A stretch of DNA of 34,395 bases from Betaproteobacteria bacterium (GTDB lineage Bacteria; Pseudomonadota; Gammaproteobacteria; Burkholderiales; Eutrophovitaceae). Shown here in pieces: positions 15,647-24,029 of this stretch. Within the stretch, counting starts at the first letter, position 1. Each line of letters opens with the position of its first letter. The translations under genes and the position numbers were made by a program. The notes below the pieces were generated by a model. That model searched no databases and was not told the DNA's origin. It saw only the letters and a list, made by a program, of their open reading frames with translations. Location of the stretch: the NCBI GenBank assembly GCA_020346185.1, contig CP070775.1, forward strand, positions 2,296,783-2,331,177. The letters are read 5' to 3'.

Positions 15647-15958
15647 TTAGATTGGCAGTCGGCGCTCGCGCTTGCGCCTGTCCGGAAAGGGCGGCTTCAC
15701 TGTCAGGCGGCGACGATCTGGTCCGTGACCACGGCAGCGATTTCCTCTCGGAAGGCGAATATGTCGCTCAACACGACCTGCAAAGCCATATACCTCAACG
15801 TCGCAGGGCTGATGGAGTCGGGCCCATGCAACTGCGAACGAGATTGCTTGACCTTTGTTGACGAACTGGTACAGGTCAGGTTTGTCGCGCACTTCAACTC
15901 GCCAGCCGGCAAATGGTGTCGGAACGACCTTGAGCAGCAGACTGGGTGACTCAGTCAT
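15647..15958 (-). CDS. Small basic protein of unknown function
   Basis: 103 residues. The first ~65 residues form a compact domain with alternating strands and helix (LLLKVVPTPFAGWRVEVRDK, then KGQAISFAVAWARLHQP and VEVYGFAGRVERHIRLP) reminiscent of DUF2188-like small proteins. The C-terminal ~35 residues are strongly basic (PDRRRL and PDRRKRERR), which could indicate nucleic acid binding or disorder. No strong ribosome site is seen before the ATG at 15958. Instead, this ATG overlaps the TGA of an upstream frame (ATGA), which suggests translational coupling. The assignment as a real gene rests on composition and the protein-like core. Confidence 0.5.
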   Translation of the reverse strand: MTESPSLLLKVVPTPFAGWRVEVRDKPDLYQFVNKGQAISFAVAWARLHQPCDVEVYGFAGRVERHIRLPRGNRCRGHGPDRRRLTVKPPFPDRRKRERRLPI

Positions 15959-16365
15959 GGCTCGAATTGGTGCGCAACCACCGCCTTGATAAGACGGTAG
16001 CTAGCGCCGCTTGGCCAATCGATGAGCCAGGGACCGATAGTCTGGTCGCAGATTCGCTCGCAGATTTGGTTGCCCCGGCATCGCGGATATGTCTTGTCAT
16101 TATCTCGGACTCCTCCTGCAAGGCGTCGTCGCGCCGCATTTGCGGTCCGCAATTACCATGCCGGCCCGTGAGGGTCGATTTGGGCCAATTTTCGAGGTTT
16201 TAATCACCTGTATCGTGCCCAGTGCCGATCGTCCAACAACAGTGTTGACGAAGCTTCGACACCTTGCACGGTGACGGGGGCAGTTTTAATGGCGGGTAGA
16301 GGCTCTGAATGCGGTCCGGAAGCAGGGCTCCCAGTCCGTGCAGAGGTGGCAAAATCAAAATAATC
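15959..16365. other. 407-base stretch without a confident gene
   Basis: Two overlapping minus-strand frames precede the small basic protein gene. One (15951-16097) begins at an ATG with a strong GGAGGAG site 9 bases upstream and would encode 48 residues. The other (15955 to about 16152) ends in ATGA exactly at the next start and contains a CERICDQTIGPWLIDWPSG segment, but it has no ATG, only a TTG. I cannot decide whether either is expressed. From 16150 to 16365 I see no gene, RNA or clear signal. Confidence 0.4.
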
Positions 16366-18363
16366 TCAGGATGTTTTTCCGGCAGGGGAAGCTGCTAGAT
16401 AGAGCGCACGGATATGAGTGCGCAGTTCGCGCATGCGTGGTGTGCTCTGCTCGCTAGGAGCGTCGGCTTTTCCGTAACGCAGGTCGATATAGAGCTCGCC
16501 GATACGCACAACGCGCTCGCGCAATCCGGGAAACCGTTTCGCGACGCGTTGCGTGAAGTCCTTCGGGCCTTCACTGGTCTTGCGCACTACGCCTCGCGCT
16601 GCCATCACGTTGCAGTAATGCAGCCAAAGTCTCTGAACCGCGTCCGTTTTGTTGCTGCGCAGGCGCATGAACATGCCAAGGGCGAATGCGCTGAGGATAA
16701 TGCCGGTCGCAATCAACAGCGTGATGATCATATCCTGCCAACCCACGTTAGAGAAGCCAAAAGTGGACAAGAACCGGGTCTGGCGCTCCAGCGTGTAACC
16801 GAGAACCCATTGATTCCATGCATTGGTGACTGCGTCCCACTGGTAACGCAGTTCGACGAGCCACTTCAGCTGGGTACGCCGGAACAACGGCTGCGGATCG
16901 GTGTCTGGAACGGCATTGGCGAGCCCGCGTTCGATGCGCAGTGGCGAGACAGCAGCAGTCGGATCGACGCGCACCCAGCCTTCATCGGGGGTCCAGATTT
17001 CGTTCCATGCGTGCGCTTCCGATTGGCGGACCACCAGGTAGCCGTCGACGGGATTGATTTCGCCACCAAGGTAGCCTGTCACGACCCGCGTTGGCACACC
17101 GGCGGCGCGCATCATGACGGCGAAACTGGATGCGAAATGCTCGCAGAAACCGCGGCGCGTTTCGAACAGAAACTGGTCGACCGGATCCTTCGGCAGGGGA
17201 GGCGGTTCCAAAGTGTAAATGAACGGTTGCTCGCGGTAGATACTGAGGACACGTTGCGCGATCTCCATGCCAGAAAGCCCAAGCCCGCGCCATTGTCGGA
17301 CCATGGCACGTGTGCGTGGCGCGGCGTCGGGGGGCAACGCGAGCGCACGCTGCAATTCAGCGGGAAGCGCTTCCGTGCCAGCACGGTACACGGGGGTAGA
17401 TTCGGCGCTGTAGCGAAGGCGCTGCCGCACTGGGCTAAAGGAAACCACTTGGTAATCGCGTGTCAAGATACTCTTTTGCGGGAGCCGCGATGGCAGATCA
17501 ACCAAATACAACCAGCGCTGGTCATGCGGCTCGAGAGTGACCGAGTATTTCAGGTTTGGAGCAAAACTATCGTAGCGGAACGATGAAAGAGGTATGCGTT
17601 GTCCGGCGGCCCAGTTTCGCCCGTCATAGTCCCACAAGACCGGACCCCGCCAATAGAGCTTCTTGGCATCTTCCGGAGGGGTTTCGAAATCAGCTCTAAA
17701 AGCGATTTCATCGGATAGTGAGAGGCGGGACAATGAACCGGGCGACATGCGATCGGACAAGCCGGTTCGCCCCGAATTTTGAATTTTCGGCAACCCCCAC
17801 AAGGGACCCTCAATGCGCGGGAACAGAAGGAACAGCACCAGCATGACGGGCACCGCCTGAGCGAGCAATAAGCCCGACATACGCATGACTTGCAGAAATT
17901 TGGCTGGTCGAGCCCGGTGCTGGAGGCTGACCATGGTGCCCGTGATCAGCCATGCTGCTCCAATCGAATACAAGGCAGTGAAAATTGTCTGGGTATAGAA
18001 GAAATTCGTGATGGCGAGGAAATAGCAGAGCACTACGGTGACGGTAATGTCTCGCTGGCTGCGCATCTCCAGTAGCTTGAGCACAGTCATGGCCAGCAGC
18101 AGCGTTATTGCAGAGTCACGACCGAACAAGCTGCCAAACGAGAACAAAACACCGCCAATAGCGACCGCGGCAAATGAGAACAATAGCGGTTTGGCAGGCA
18201 AGGGACGCCGCTCCAATCCGGCATACAACCTGATCAGCAATGCGATCAAACAGAAGGCGACTGTCCACTTCGGTACGTGCGGGGCATGCGGTGCCATCAC
18301 CACGACGATCGAGAGCAGGATGGCCAACAGATTGGGGAAACTGAGGTGCGCGCTCTGGTTCAT
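16366..18363 (-). CDS. TgpA-like membrane transglutaminase (DUF3488 plus transglutaminase core)
   Basis: 665 residues. The N-terminal ~180 residues contain about six membrane segments (DUF3488/TgpA N-terminal region). A large periplasmic part follows with a transglutaminase-like papain-fold core. Its triad is visible: Cys407 in RRGFCEHFASSF, His451 in SEAHAWNEIW and Asp467 in WVRVDPTAA. A last membrane helix lies at about 544-566, with a C-terminal cytoplasmic domain after it. Such proteins are essential in some pseudomonads, but the natural substrate is not known. The start overlaps the stop of the DUF58 gene as ATGA (18360-18363), so translation is coupled. MoxR, DUF58 and this protein form a conserved trio. 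Confidence 0.93.
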   Translation of the reverse strand: MNQSAHLSFPNLLAILLSIVVVMAPHAPHVPKWTVAFCLIALLIRLYAGLERRPLPAKPLLFSFAAVAIGGVLFSFGSLFGRDSAITLLLAMTVLKLLEMRSQRDITVTVVLCYFLAITNFFYTQTIFTALYSIGAAWLITGTMVSLQHRARPAKFLQVMRMSGLLLAQAVPVMLVLFLLFPRIEGPLWGLPKIQNSGRTGLSDRMSPGSLSRLSLSDEIAFRADFETPPEDAKKLYWRGPVLWDYDGRNWAAGQRIPLSSFRYDSFAPNLKYSVTLEPHDQRWLYLVDLPSRLPQKSILTRDYQVVSFSPVRQRLRYSAESTPVYRAGTEALPAELQRALALPPDAAPRTRAMVRQWRGLGLSGMEIAQRVLSIYREQPFIYTLEPPPLPKDPVDQFLFETRRGFCEHFASSFAVMMRAAGVPTRVVTGYLGGEINPVDGYLVVRQSEAHAWNEIWTPDEGWVRVDPTAAVSPLRIERGLANAVPDTDPQPLFRRTQLKWLVELRYQWDAVTNAWNQWVLGYTLERQTRFLSTFGFSNVGWQDMIITLLIATGIILSAFALGMFMRLRSNKTDAVQRLWLHYCNVMAARGVVRKTSEGPKDFTQRVAKRFPGLRERVVRIGELYIDLRYGKADAPSEQSTPRMRELRTHIRALYLAASPAGKTS

Positions 18364-19382
18364 GGGCGGTTAATGCTTCGGTATAAGGCGAGCGCTTCGA
18401 GACATTGGGTTTGATGCGCCTCTCCCGCACCAAAGTCAATCTCTCTATCAGGCAGTCTCAAACCGTAGCGCAGCCCCGATTGTGTTGCATCAATCACCCA
18501 GCGGGTCATGCGCGACAGGCGTTGTTCAAGCCCGAGCGAGTGGGGTGTGTCTGCGTAATCGATCCATAGCTGCGTTCCCGTCGCGCCAGAGAACAGCTTT
18601 GTTGCAAAGACGTCGCTGCGTGCCAGCGTTTTCCATGCGATGCGCCGTGGCGAGTCACCGGGATGGTAATTGCGAAGCCCGGCGAAATCTTCCTCTCCGA
18701 TACCGATCGCATCACCAGGGCCGGAGACGGCGTGAACCTCGGGTAGCGCAACGTCGCCAGTCTCGGGCGCCGGATAGACGACGCAGCTCAAGTCGAGTTC
18801 GACATTGGCCCAAGCGCAGAACAGACCCAGGGGATAGGTCGCGAAAATGCGAAACCTGCCTGGACGCAGAACGCCTCTGCGCTGTGTCGCAATGACGACT
18901 TGTGCCTTTGTTTCGGCTACAGGGTCGACATCGACATAGCTTGGCCGATGCTCACCGAAGCGAATCGCCACGCTACGGCGAGCGATCCGCCCGCGGTTTT
19001 CGGCAAGGATGATGAAGCGTGCCTGATCCCCAGCAAACACCGGCTCGGTCTTGCCGGGCCGCAAACGCAAGTGAGCAAGATTGCGCCAAGTGTGTAGCAT
19101 TGAAACCACCCCGGTGCCAGCAAGCAGAAACGTCAGGCCATAGCCGAGCCCCAGGTTGTAATTGATCGAGCCGACCAGCATCAGTGCCAGGGTCATCGCG
19201 AACAACAGGCCAGCTTTGGTCGGCAGAATGTAGACGCGACGTTGTGATAAGTCGACCGGTGCGCGCTCTACGCCCTTGGGCGGGAAAATCCAGTCGCCAA
19301 TGCGGTCGCGCAATGGCAAAGCCTGCCCATCAGTCTCAATGTAACGCTGTTCTGAGCGTTTCAGGGTGGCGTCAGGCGGCAT
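18360..19382 (-). CDS. DUF58 domain protein of the MoxR cluster
   Basis: 340 residues. Two membrane segments near residues 55-95 (KAGLLFAMTLALMLVGSINY and YGLTFLLAGTGVVSML) precede a beta-rich region. The DUF58 core, with its signature FAGLRNYHPGDSPRRIAWKT at about 225-250, continues into LWIDYADTPHSLGLEQRLSR, a von Willebrand A-like strand and helix. DUF58 proteins accompany MoxR AAA+ ATPases and are thought to be their partners or substrates. The gene lies 171 bases after the MoxR gene and overlaps the transglutaminase gene by four bases. No good ribosome site is seen before the ATG. The 171-base gap shows no obvious promoter. Confidence 0.92.
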   Translation of the reverse strand: MPPDATLKRSEQRYIETDGQALPLRDRIGDWIFPPKGVERAPVDLSQRRVYILPTKAGLLFAMTLALMLVGSINYNLGLGYGLTFLLAGTGVVSMLHTWRNLAHLRLRPGKTEPVFAGDQARFIILAENRGRIARRSVAIRFGEHRPSYVDVDPVAETKAQVVIATQRRGVLRPGRFRIFATYPLGLFCAWANVELDLSCVVYPAPETGDVALPEVHAVSGPGDAIGIGEEDFAGLRNYHPGDSPRRIAWKTLARSDVFATKLFSGATGTQLWIDYADTPHSLGLEQRLSRMTRWVIDATQSGLRYGLRLPDREIDFGAGEAHQTQCLEALALYRSINRP

Positions 19383-19553
19383 TCGATAAGAGATCGGCTT
19401 GACCTAGTGCATCGTTTGTCGAGACGAAGGCAGTGAATTCCCCGATTGCGGGGCGCCGCGCATCGTGCAACGAGACGTGCCAGTTTGGAATGGAAGCAGC
19501 AAGCGAGCACTCGACACGGCAATCGGCTTGTGTAGTAGTTCTATTGCCAAGGA

Positions 19554-20471
19554 TCAGGGGATGGCTACTTCTTCGATCAAGCGCTGGGTCAAATCCAATC
19601 CTGGCAGCGCGGCGTAGCCATTCATCGGGCAGAGTCGATGTCCGACAACACTGGGGAGCACCGCCTGCAAATCCTCAGGGATAACTTTTTGACGACCATC
19701 CATGAACGCCCAGGCTTTGGCGGCGTTTAGCAGGTACAGTCCCGCGCGTGGGCTGAGACCATTGATGTAGTCGGCCGAGTTGCGGGTGAACGCCAGCACT
19801 GCCTGCAGATAGTCGAGCAGCGCCGGCGCAGTGACGACAGTGCGAGCCTGTTTTTGGAGGCTGGAAAAATCCTCTGGCGAGATCACCGGCGGTAGGTTAT
19901 CGATCATGTCACGCCGCTCGCGGCCTTCGAGTAGCTCACGTTCGGCACCGGCATCCGGATAGCCAAGATGGATGCGCATCAAGAAGCGGTCCAGTTGCGA
20001 TTCCGGGAGCGGGAAGGTGCCAACCTGGTGAGAGGGATTTTGGGTCGCGATTACGAAGAACGGCTCCGGCAATGCACGGGTGTTGCCGTCGACCGTGACC
20101 TGGTGCTCTTCCATCGCCTCGAGCAATGCACTTTGCGCCTTGGGTGTTGCTCGGTTGACTTCATCTGCCAGAATGACCTGCGAGAACACGGGGCCCGGGT
20201 GGAAGCTGAACGTGGAGCTTTCTCGATCAAATACAGTGACGCCAACGATGTCAGCCGGCAGCAGATCACTGGTGAACTGGATGCGCTGAAATTCGAGGCC
20301 AAGCGAGCGCGCCATGGCATGCGCCAGGGTGGTCTTGCCAACACCGGGCAAATCTTCAATCAGCAGGTGTCCGCGTGCCAAAAGGCAGGCGATGGTCAGC
20401 TTGATTTGCTGCTGCTTGCCAAGAATGACCTGACTGATTTGTGAAATGACGGGGTGAAGGAGTGCGGACAT
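19554..20471 (-). CDS. MoxR-family AAA+ ATPase
   Basis: 305 residues, typical for MoxR proteins. Walker A is GVGKTT at residues 43-48 within DLPGVGKTTLAHAMA. Walker B is LADEVNR at about 101-107, followed by TPKAQSALLEAMEEHQVT. Sensor 1 lies in FFVIATQNP, and the C-terminal lid contains SPRAGLYLLNAAKAWAF. These ATPases act as chaperones that assemble or activate partner complexes, here most likely the DUF58 and transglutaminase proteins encoded downstream. The ATG at 20471 is the only sensible start. The 222 bases upstream (20472-20693) up to the end of the next gene show nothing I can identify apart from the expected promoter space. Confidence 0.95.
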   Translation of the reverse strand: MSALLHPVISQISQVILGKQQQIKLTIACLLARGHLLIEDLPGVGKTTLAHAMARSLGLEFQRIQFTSDLLPADIVGVTVFDRESSTFSFHPGPVFSQVILADEVNRATPKAQSALLEAMEEHQVTVDGNTRALPEPFFVIATQNPSHQVGTFPLPESQLDRFLMRIHLGYPDAGAERELLEGRERRDMIDNLPPVISPEDFSSLQKQARTVVTAPALLDYLQAVLAFTRNSADYINGLSPRAGLYLLNAAKAWAFMDGRQKVIPEDLQAVLPSVVGHRLCPMNGYAALPGLDLTQRLIEEVAIP

Positions 20472-20693
20472 GTCGGAGGCTGCTATTGTCTTGATTTATT
20501 TGATTGGGCCGCGACTTCAAGCATGAGTTCACGACGATTGCAAGTACTTAGGCGAAGTTCCTGCACGCACGATTCGCGCCATATCGCCCAAGATTTCTGA
20601 AATGTCGTTGTGCCAGGCCCATACGTCGATGGAAATTGGGCGATAGAGCCGGCGTAGCAGAGCAAGCCGGGCGTGTCGACTCCCTCCGAGCCG

Positions 20694-21062
20694 CTATACA
20701 ATCAGGCCAGCCGCCACCAAGCGGTTTTCGGCCACCAGGATGTTATACGTGCGGCAAGCGGCAGGCGTACTCATCACCTCGAATCCGATGCCGGCCTCGA
20801 TCAGCGGGCGCAAGGTCGCCGGGTGCGGAAAGTGTTGACCACTGCCCGTGCCGATGAGCACGATTTCGGCCTCGCACGATGCAAGGAATCGAATCGCGTC
20901 TGTGCTGATTTCGTTAGCCGGACTAACTGGCCAATGCGGTTCAAGGCGTGTCGGCAACAAGACGAAACTGCGCAGATGCCGCTCGCCGTTAATCTCGACA
21001 AAATCGGCGCCGCAGGCAGTAACTCTATTGCGACCGGGCGCATTGGAAAGATGCAGTTTCAC
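20694..21062 (-). CDS. Mth938-like domain protein
   Basis: 122 residues, the usual length of the Mth938/Xcc981 family, which is small, cytoplasmic and structurally known but functionally unassigned in bacteria (a eukaryotic relative is the complex I assembly factor NDUFAF3). Seen in the sequence are VTACGADFVEINGERHLRSF, EIVLIGTGSGQHFPHPATLR (the conserved GTG loop) and FEVMSTPAACRTYNILVAE. The start is a GTG at 21060-21062, supported by an AAGGA site 6-7 bases upstream and by alignment with the usual N-terminus (KLHLSNAPGRN). The frame is open further to 21239, but that part overlaps the promoter region of the divergent aminotransferase gene. The stop is TAG at 20694-20696. Confidence 0.88.
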   Translation of the reverse strand: MKLHLSNAPGRNRVTACGADFVEINGERHLRSFVLLPTRLEPHWPVSPANEISTDAIRFLASCEAEIVLIGTGSGQHFPHPATLRPLIEAGIGFEVMSTPAACRTYNILVAENRLVAAGLIV

Positions 21063-21131
21063 GGCAGGTCCTTCTTCAGGATTGAGCGCAAGTTGCCTCC
21101 AGTTCCCCGAAAGCAATCCGAATGGCTTTTT

Positions 21132-21160
21132 TTGCGGTCGAACAACGCTTCCGGTAGCAT
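21132..21160 (+). promoter_or_regulatory. Possible sigma-70 promoter of alaC
   Basis: TTGCGG (21132-21137) and TAGCAT (21155-21160) are separated by 17 bases, with another AT-rich hexamer (TATAGC) just after. The start of transcription would be near 21167, about 57 bases before the aminotransferase ATG. Both boxes are imperfect, so this is a weak call. Confidence 0.35.
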
Positions 21161-21223
21161 TATAGCTTTTCCCTTCTTGACAGAGGGTTACGAACCGTCT
21201 GTCGCCATGCTGCGGCGCATGAA

Positions 21224-22450
21224 ATGAAAGAATTTTCACGAATTGAACGACTTCCCCCGTATGTGTTTAACATCACCGGGGAGCTAAAAATGGCGGCCCG
21301 CCGTCGCGGCGAGGATATAGTCGATCTGTCGATGGGCAATCCCGACGGGCCGACGCCGAAGCACATCGTCGACAAGCTGGTAGAGACGGCTCAACGAACT
21401 GACACGCATGGCTACTCTGTGTCGAAAGGTATTGCTCGCCTGCGCAAGGCGATTTGTGGCTGGTATGCGCAGCGCTACGGAATCAATCTCGATCCCGAAA
21501 CAGAAGCCATCGTTACTATCGGCTCTAAAGAAGGCATCGCGCACCTGGCGCTGGCGACGCTCGAGCGCGGCGATATCGTGCTCGTGCCCAATCCGAGTTA
21601 TCCGATCCATATTTACGGGCCGGTGATCGCGGGTGCCGATATCCACCATGTGCGCAACACGCCGGACGTCGACTTTTTCGAAGAGCTTGAACGTTCGCTC
21701 AGAGATACATTCCCGAAACCGAGGATGCTGATCGTCAACTTTCCGAGCAACCCGACGACACAGTGTGTTGATTTGAGTTTCTTCGAACGCCTGGTTACAT
21801 TGGCGCGGGAACATGGCATCTATGTCGTCCACGACCTGGCCTATGCCGACATCGTTTTCGACGGCTATGAGGCACCGTCGATCCTCGAAATCCCGGGCGC
21901 CAAGGATGTAGCGGTTGAGTTCTTCACCATGTCGAAGTCCTACAACATGGCCGGTTGGCGCATTGGTTACATGGTTGGCAATCGCGACTTGGTTAATGCA
22001 CTGGCGCGAATCAAGAGCTACCATGATTACGGCACTTTTACGCCTTTGCAGGTGGCCTCGATTGTTGCGCTGGAAGGGCCGCAGGATTGCGTCGAGGAAA
22101 TTCGTATGACTTACCAGCGACGGCGCGATGTGATGGTCAGAGGCCTGCATGCAATGGGTTGGATGGTCGACAATCCGCGGGCGGCAATGTACGTGTGGGC
22201 GAAGATTCCGGAGCCTTATGCAAAGATGGGTTCGCTGGAGTTTTCCAAGAAATTGCTCACAGACGCGAAACTAGCGGCAGCGCCGGGGGTGGGCTTCGGG
22301 CGATACGGTGACGACCATGTGCGCTTGGCCTTGATCGAGAATGAAGCGAGAATTCGCCAGGCGCTACGCGGTATCAAAGATATGTTCCGCAAGGACGGTG
22401 TGCTGGGATCGGGCAGCAGCGCAAAAAAGGATTCTGCGCAGGCCGCGTGA
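21224..22450 (+). CDS. alaC: PLP-dependent aminotransferase, AlaC-type glutamate-pyruvate transaminase
   Basis: 408-residue fold type I aminotransferase. The PLP-binding Lys is Lys238 in [18 protein letters not shown]. Other class I signatures are [29 protein letters not shown] and [13 protein letters not shown]. The sequence is close to the AlaC/YfdZ group, which transfers amino groups between alanine/pyruvate and glutamate/2-oxoglutarate. It is followed by homoserine dehydrogenase and threonine synthase, an order common in betaproteobacteria that ties it to amino acid synthesis from aspartate and pyruvate. No strong ribosome site is visible at the ATG. A terminator-like hairpin follows directly, so transcription into hom may be attenuated. 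Confidence 0.9.
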   Translation: MKEFSRIERLPPYVFNITGELKMAARRRGEDIVDLSMGNPDGPTPKHIVDKLVETAQRTDTHGYSVSKGIARLRKAICGWYAQRYGINLDPETEAIVTIGSKEGIAHLALATLERGDIVLVPNPSYPIHIYGPVIAGADIHHVRNTPDVDFFEELERSLRDTFPKPRMLIVNFPSNPTTQCVDLSFFERLVTLAREHGIYVVHDLAYADIVFDGYEAPSILEIPGAKDVAVEFFTMSKSYNMAGWRIGYMVGNRDLVNALARIKSYHDYGTFTPLQVASIVALEGPQDCVEEIRMTYQRRRDVMVRGLHAMGWMVDNPRAAMYVWAKIPEPYAKMGSLEFSKKLLTDAKLAAAPGVGFGRYGDDHVRLALIENEARIRQALRGIKDMFRKDGVLGSGSSAKKDSAQAA

Positions 22451-22473
22451 GGGGTGTCGTATCGCCCCTTTTT
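22450..22473 (+). terminator. Rho-independent terminator after alaC
   Basis: The stem GGGGTG (22451-22456) pairs with CGCCCC (22463-22468) around a six-base loop, extended by one A-T pair and containing one G-T pair. A run of five T follows (22469-22473). It starts right at the alaC stop codon. Confidence 0.7.
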
Positions 22474-22582
22474 CATGCTGATCGTGTAAAAGTTCTCACA
22501 TGCGCTGAGAGCCAGCGCGACAGGAATCAGACAGCGAATTCGGACGCTGCTTGTTGGCTAGTAATGGTGTGAGGGAGCATCT

Positions 22583-23899
22583 ATGAAGCCGATGAATATC
22601 GGTTTGTTGGGTGTCGGCACGGTTGGCGGCGGCACGCATGCGGTCTTGCTGCGCAATCGTGACGAGATCGCGCGCCGTGCCGGGCGCGAGATTGTGGTGC
22701 GCGTGGCAGCGGCGCGGGACTTGGATAAGGCGCGCCGAGTGGTGGGTCCGGAGATCGAATTGACTCACGATCCGTTTATGGTCGTGCGGCATCCGGAAAT
22801 TGAAATTGTTGCGGAGCTGATTGGCGGGACCGATTTGGCGCGTGAATTGGTGCTTGCGGCAATTGCTGACGGCAAGCACGTTGTCACCGCGAACAAGGCC
22901 TTGTTGGCAATCCACGGCAATGAGATCTTCCGCGCGGCCCAGGAGCGGGGCGTAAGTGTTGCGTTCGAGGCGGCAGTCGCGGGTGGTATCCCGATCATCA
23001 AGGCACTTCGTGAGGGACTAACAGCCAACCAGATCGAATGGGCCGCGGGGATCATTAATGGCACTACCAACTACATCCTGTCGGAGATGCGCGACAAGGG
23101 CGCGACGTTCGACGCCGTGCTGAACGAGGCACAGCGTCTAGGTTACGCCGAGGCTGATCCAACATTTGATATCAAAGGCGTCGACGCCGCGCACAAGCTT
23201 ACCATTATTGCTGCCCTGGCCTTTGGCATTCCGATACAGCTGGCGAAGGTGCACATCGAGGGCATTGCCGACCTGGCTCAGGTCGACATCTGCAATGCCG
23301 AGGAATTTGGCTATCGCATCAAATTGCTTGGGATCACGAAGCGGGTCGCGGCTGGTATCGAGCTGCGCGTGCATCCTGCCCTGATTCCGCACCGTCGACT
23401 GATTGCCAATGTCGAGGGCGCGATGAATGCGATCCTGGTCAAAGGCGATGCGGCTGGTCCGACAATGTATTACGGGGCTGGCGCCGGCGCCGAGCCGACG
23501 GCGTCGGCGGTGATCGCTGATCTGGTCGACGTGACGCGTATGCATACGGCCGACCCCGACCATCGGGTACCGCACTTTGCATTTCGACCAGACCGGCTGT
23601 CTGACGTGCCGGTGCTACCGATGGGGGAGGTGCACTCGTGTTACTACTTGCGCATGCCCGTGGTGGACCGGCCCGGCGTGCTGGCCGATATCACGCGCAT
23701 ACTCGCCGATCGAAAAATCTCCGTCGAGGCGATGCTGCAGCGCGAACCCGCGGAAGGTCAAGAGCAAGTCGACATCATCTTCCTGACCCATATGACGCAG
23801 GAAAAGGACATTAACGCGGCGATCGAGAGAATCGAGGCGCTGCCGATGACGAGCGGCTCCGTGACGCGGATTCGTATAGAGTCACTCGATGGGAAGTGA
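22583..23899 (+). CDS. hom: Homoserine dehydrogenase
   Basis: Reduces aspartate semialdehyde to homoserine, the branch point towards threonine and methionine. 438 residues, the usual length of the ACT-containing monofunctional enzyme. The NAD(P)-binding loop GLLGVGTVGGGTHAVL is at the N-terminus. KHVVTANKALLA and WAAGIINGTTNYIL mark the substrate region, and AQRLGYAEADPTFDIKGVDA carries the conserved catalytic segment. A C-terminal ACT domain (about residues 350-430, RPGVLADITRILADRKISVE) probably gives threonine feedback control. GAGGGAG lies before the ATG. The gene is 132 bases after alaC and 130 bases before thrC. Confidence 0.97.
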   Translation: MKPMNIGLLGVGTVGGGTHAVLLRNRDEIARRAGREIVVRVAAARDLDKARRVVGPEIELTHDPFMVVRHPEIEIVAELIGGTDLARELVLAAIADGKHVVTANKALLAIHGNEIFRAAQERGVSVAFEAAVAGGIPIIKALREGLTANQIEWAAGIINGTTNYILSEMRDKGATFDAVLNEAQRLGYAEADPTFDIKGVDAAHKLTIIAALAFGIPIQLAKVHIEGIADLAQVDICNAEEFGYRIKLLGITKRVAAGIELRVHPALIPHRRLIANVEGAMNAILVKGDAAGPTMYYGAGAGAEPTASAVIADLVDVTRMHTADPDHRVPHFAFRPDRLSDVPVLPMGEVHSCYYLRMPVVDRPGVLADITRILADRKISVEAMLQREPAEGQEQVDIIFLTHMTQEKDINAAIERIEALPMTSGSVTRIRIESLDGK

Positions 23900-24029
23900 A
23901 TGGAATCACGTGGTCGGCGATAACGGGCACTGCGCGACGGGAGATAGCGGTCGTGGCCAAACGCAAGTCGAGTAACCGAATTGGGGAGATGGCCGCCTTT
24001 TGGCCCCCGACAAGAAGCCACCTGAACGA

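Noticed and set aside
16313..16327. GGTCCGGAAGCAGGG, similar to the conserved loop of bacterial SRP RNA
   Set aside because: The loop lacks the full GGAAGGAAGCA core, and the flanks do not pair into the long SRP hairpin.
20483..20701. Minus-strand ORF after the Mth938-like gene
   Set aside because: It starts at a TTG with no ribosome site, has an unnatural composition and no recognisable domain.
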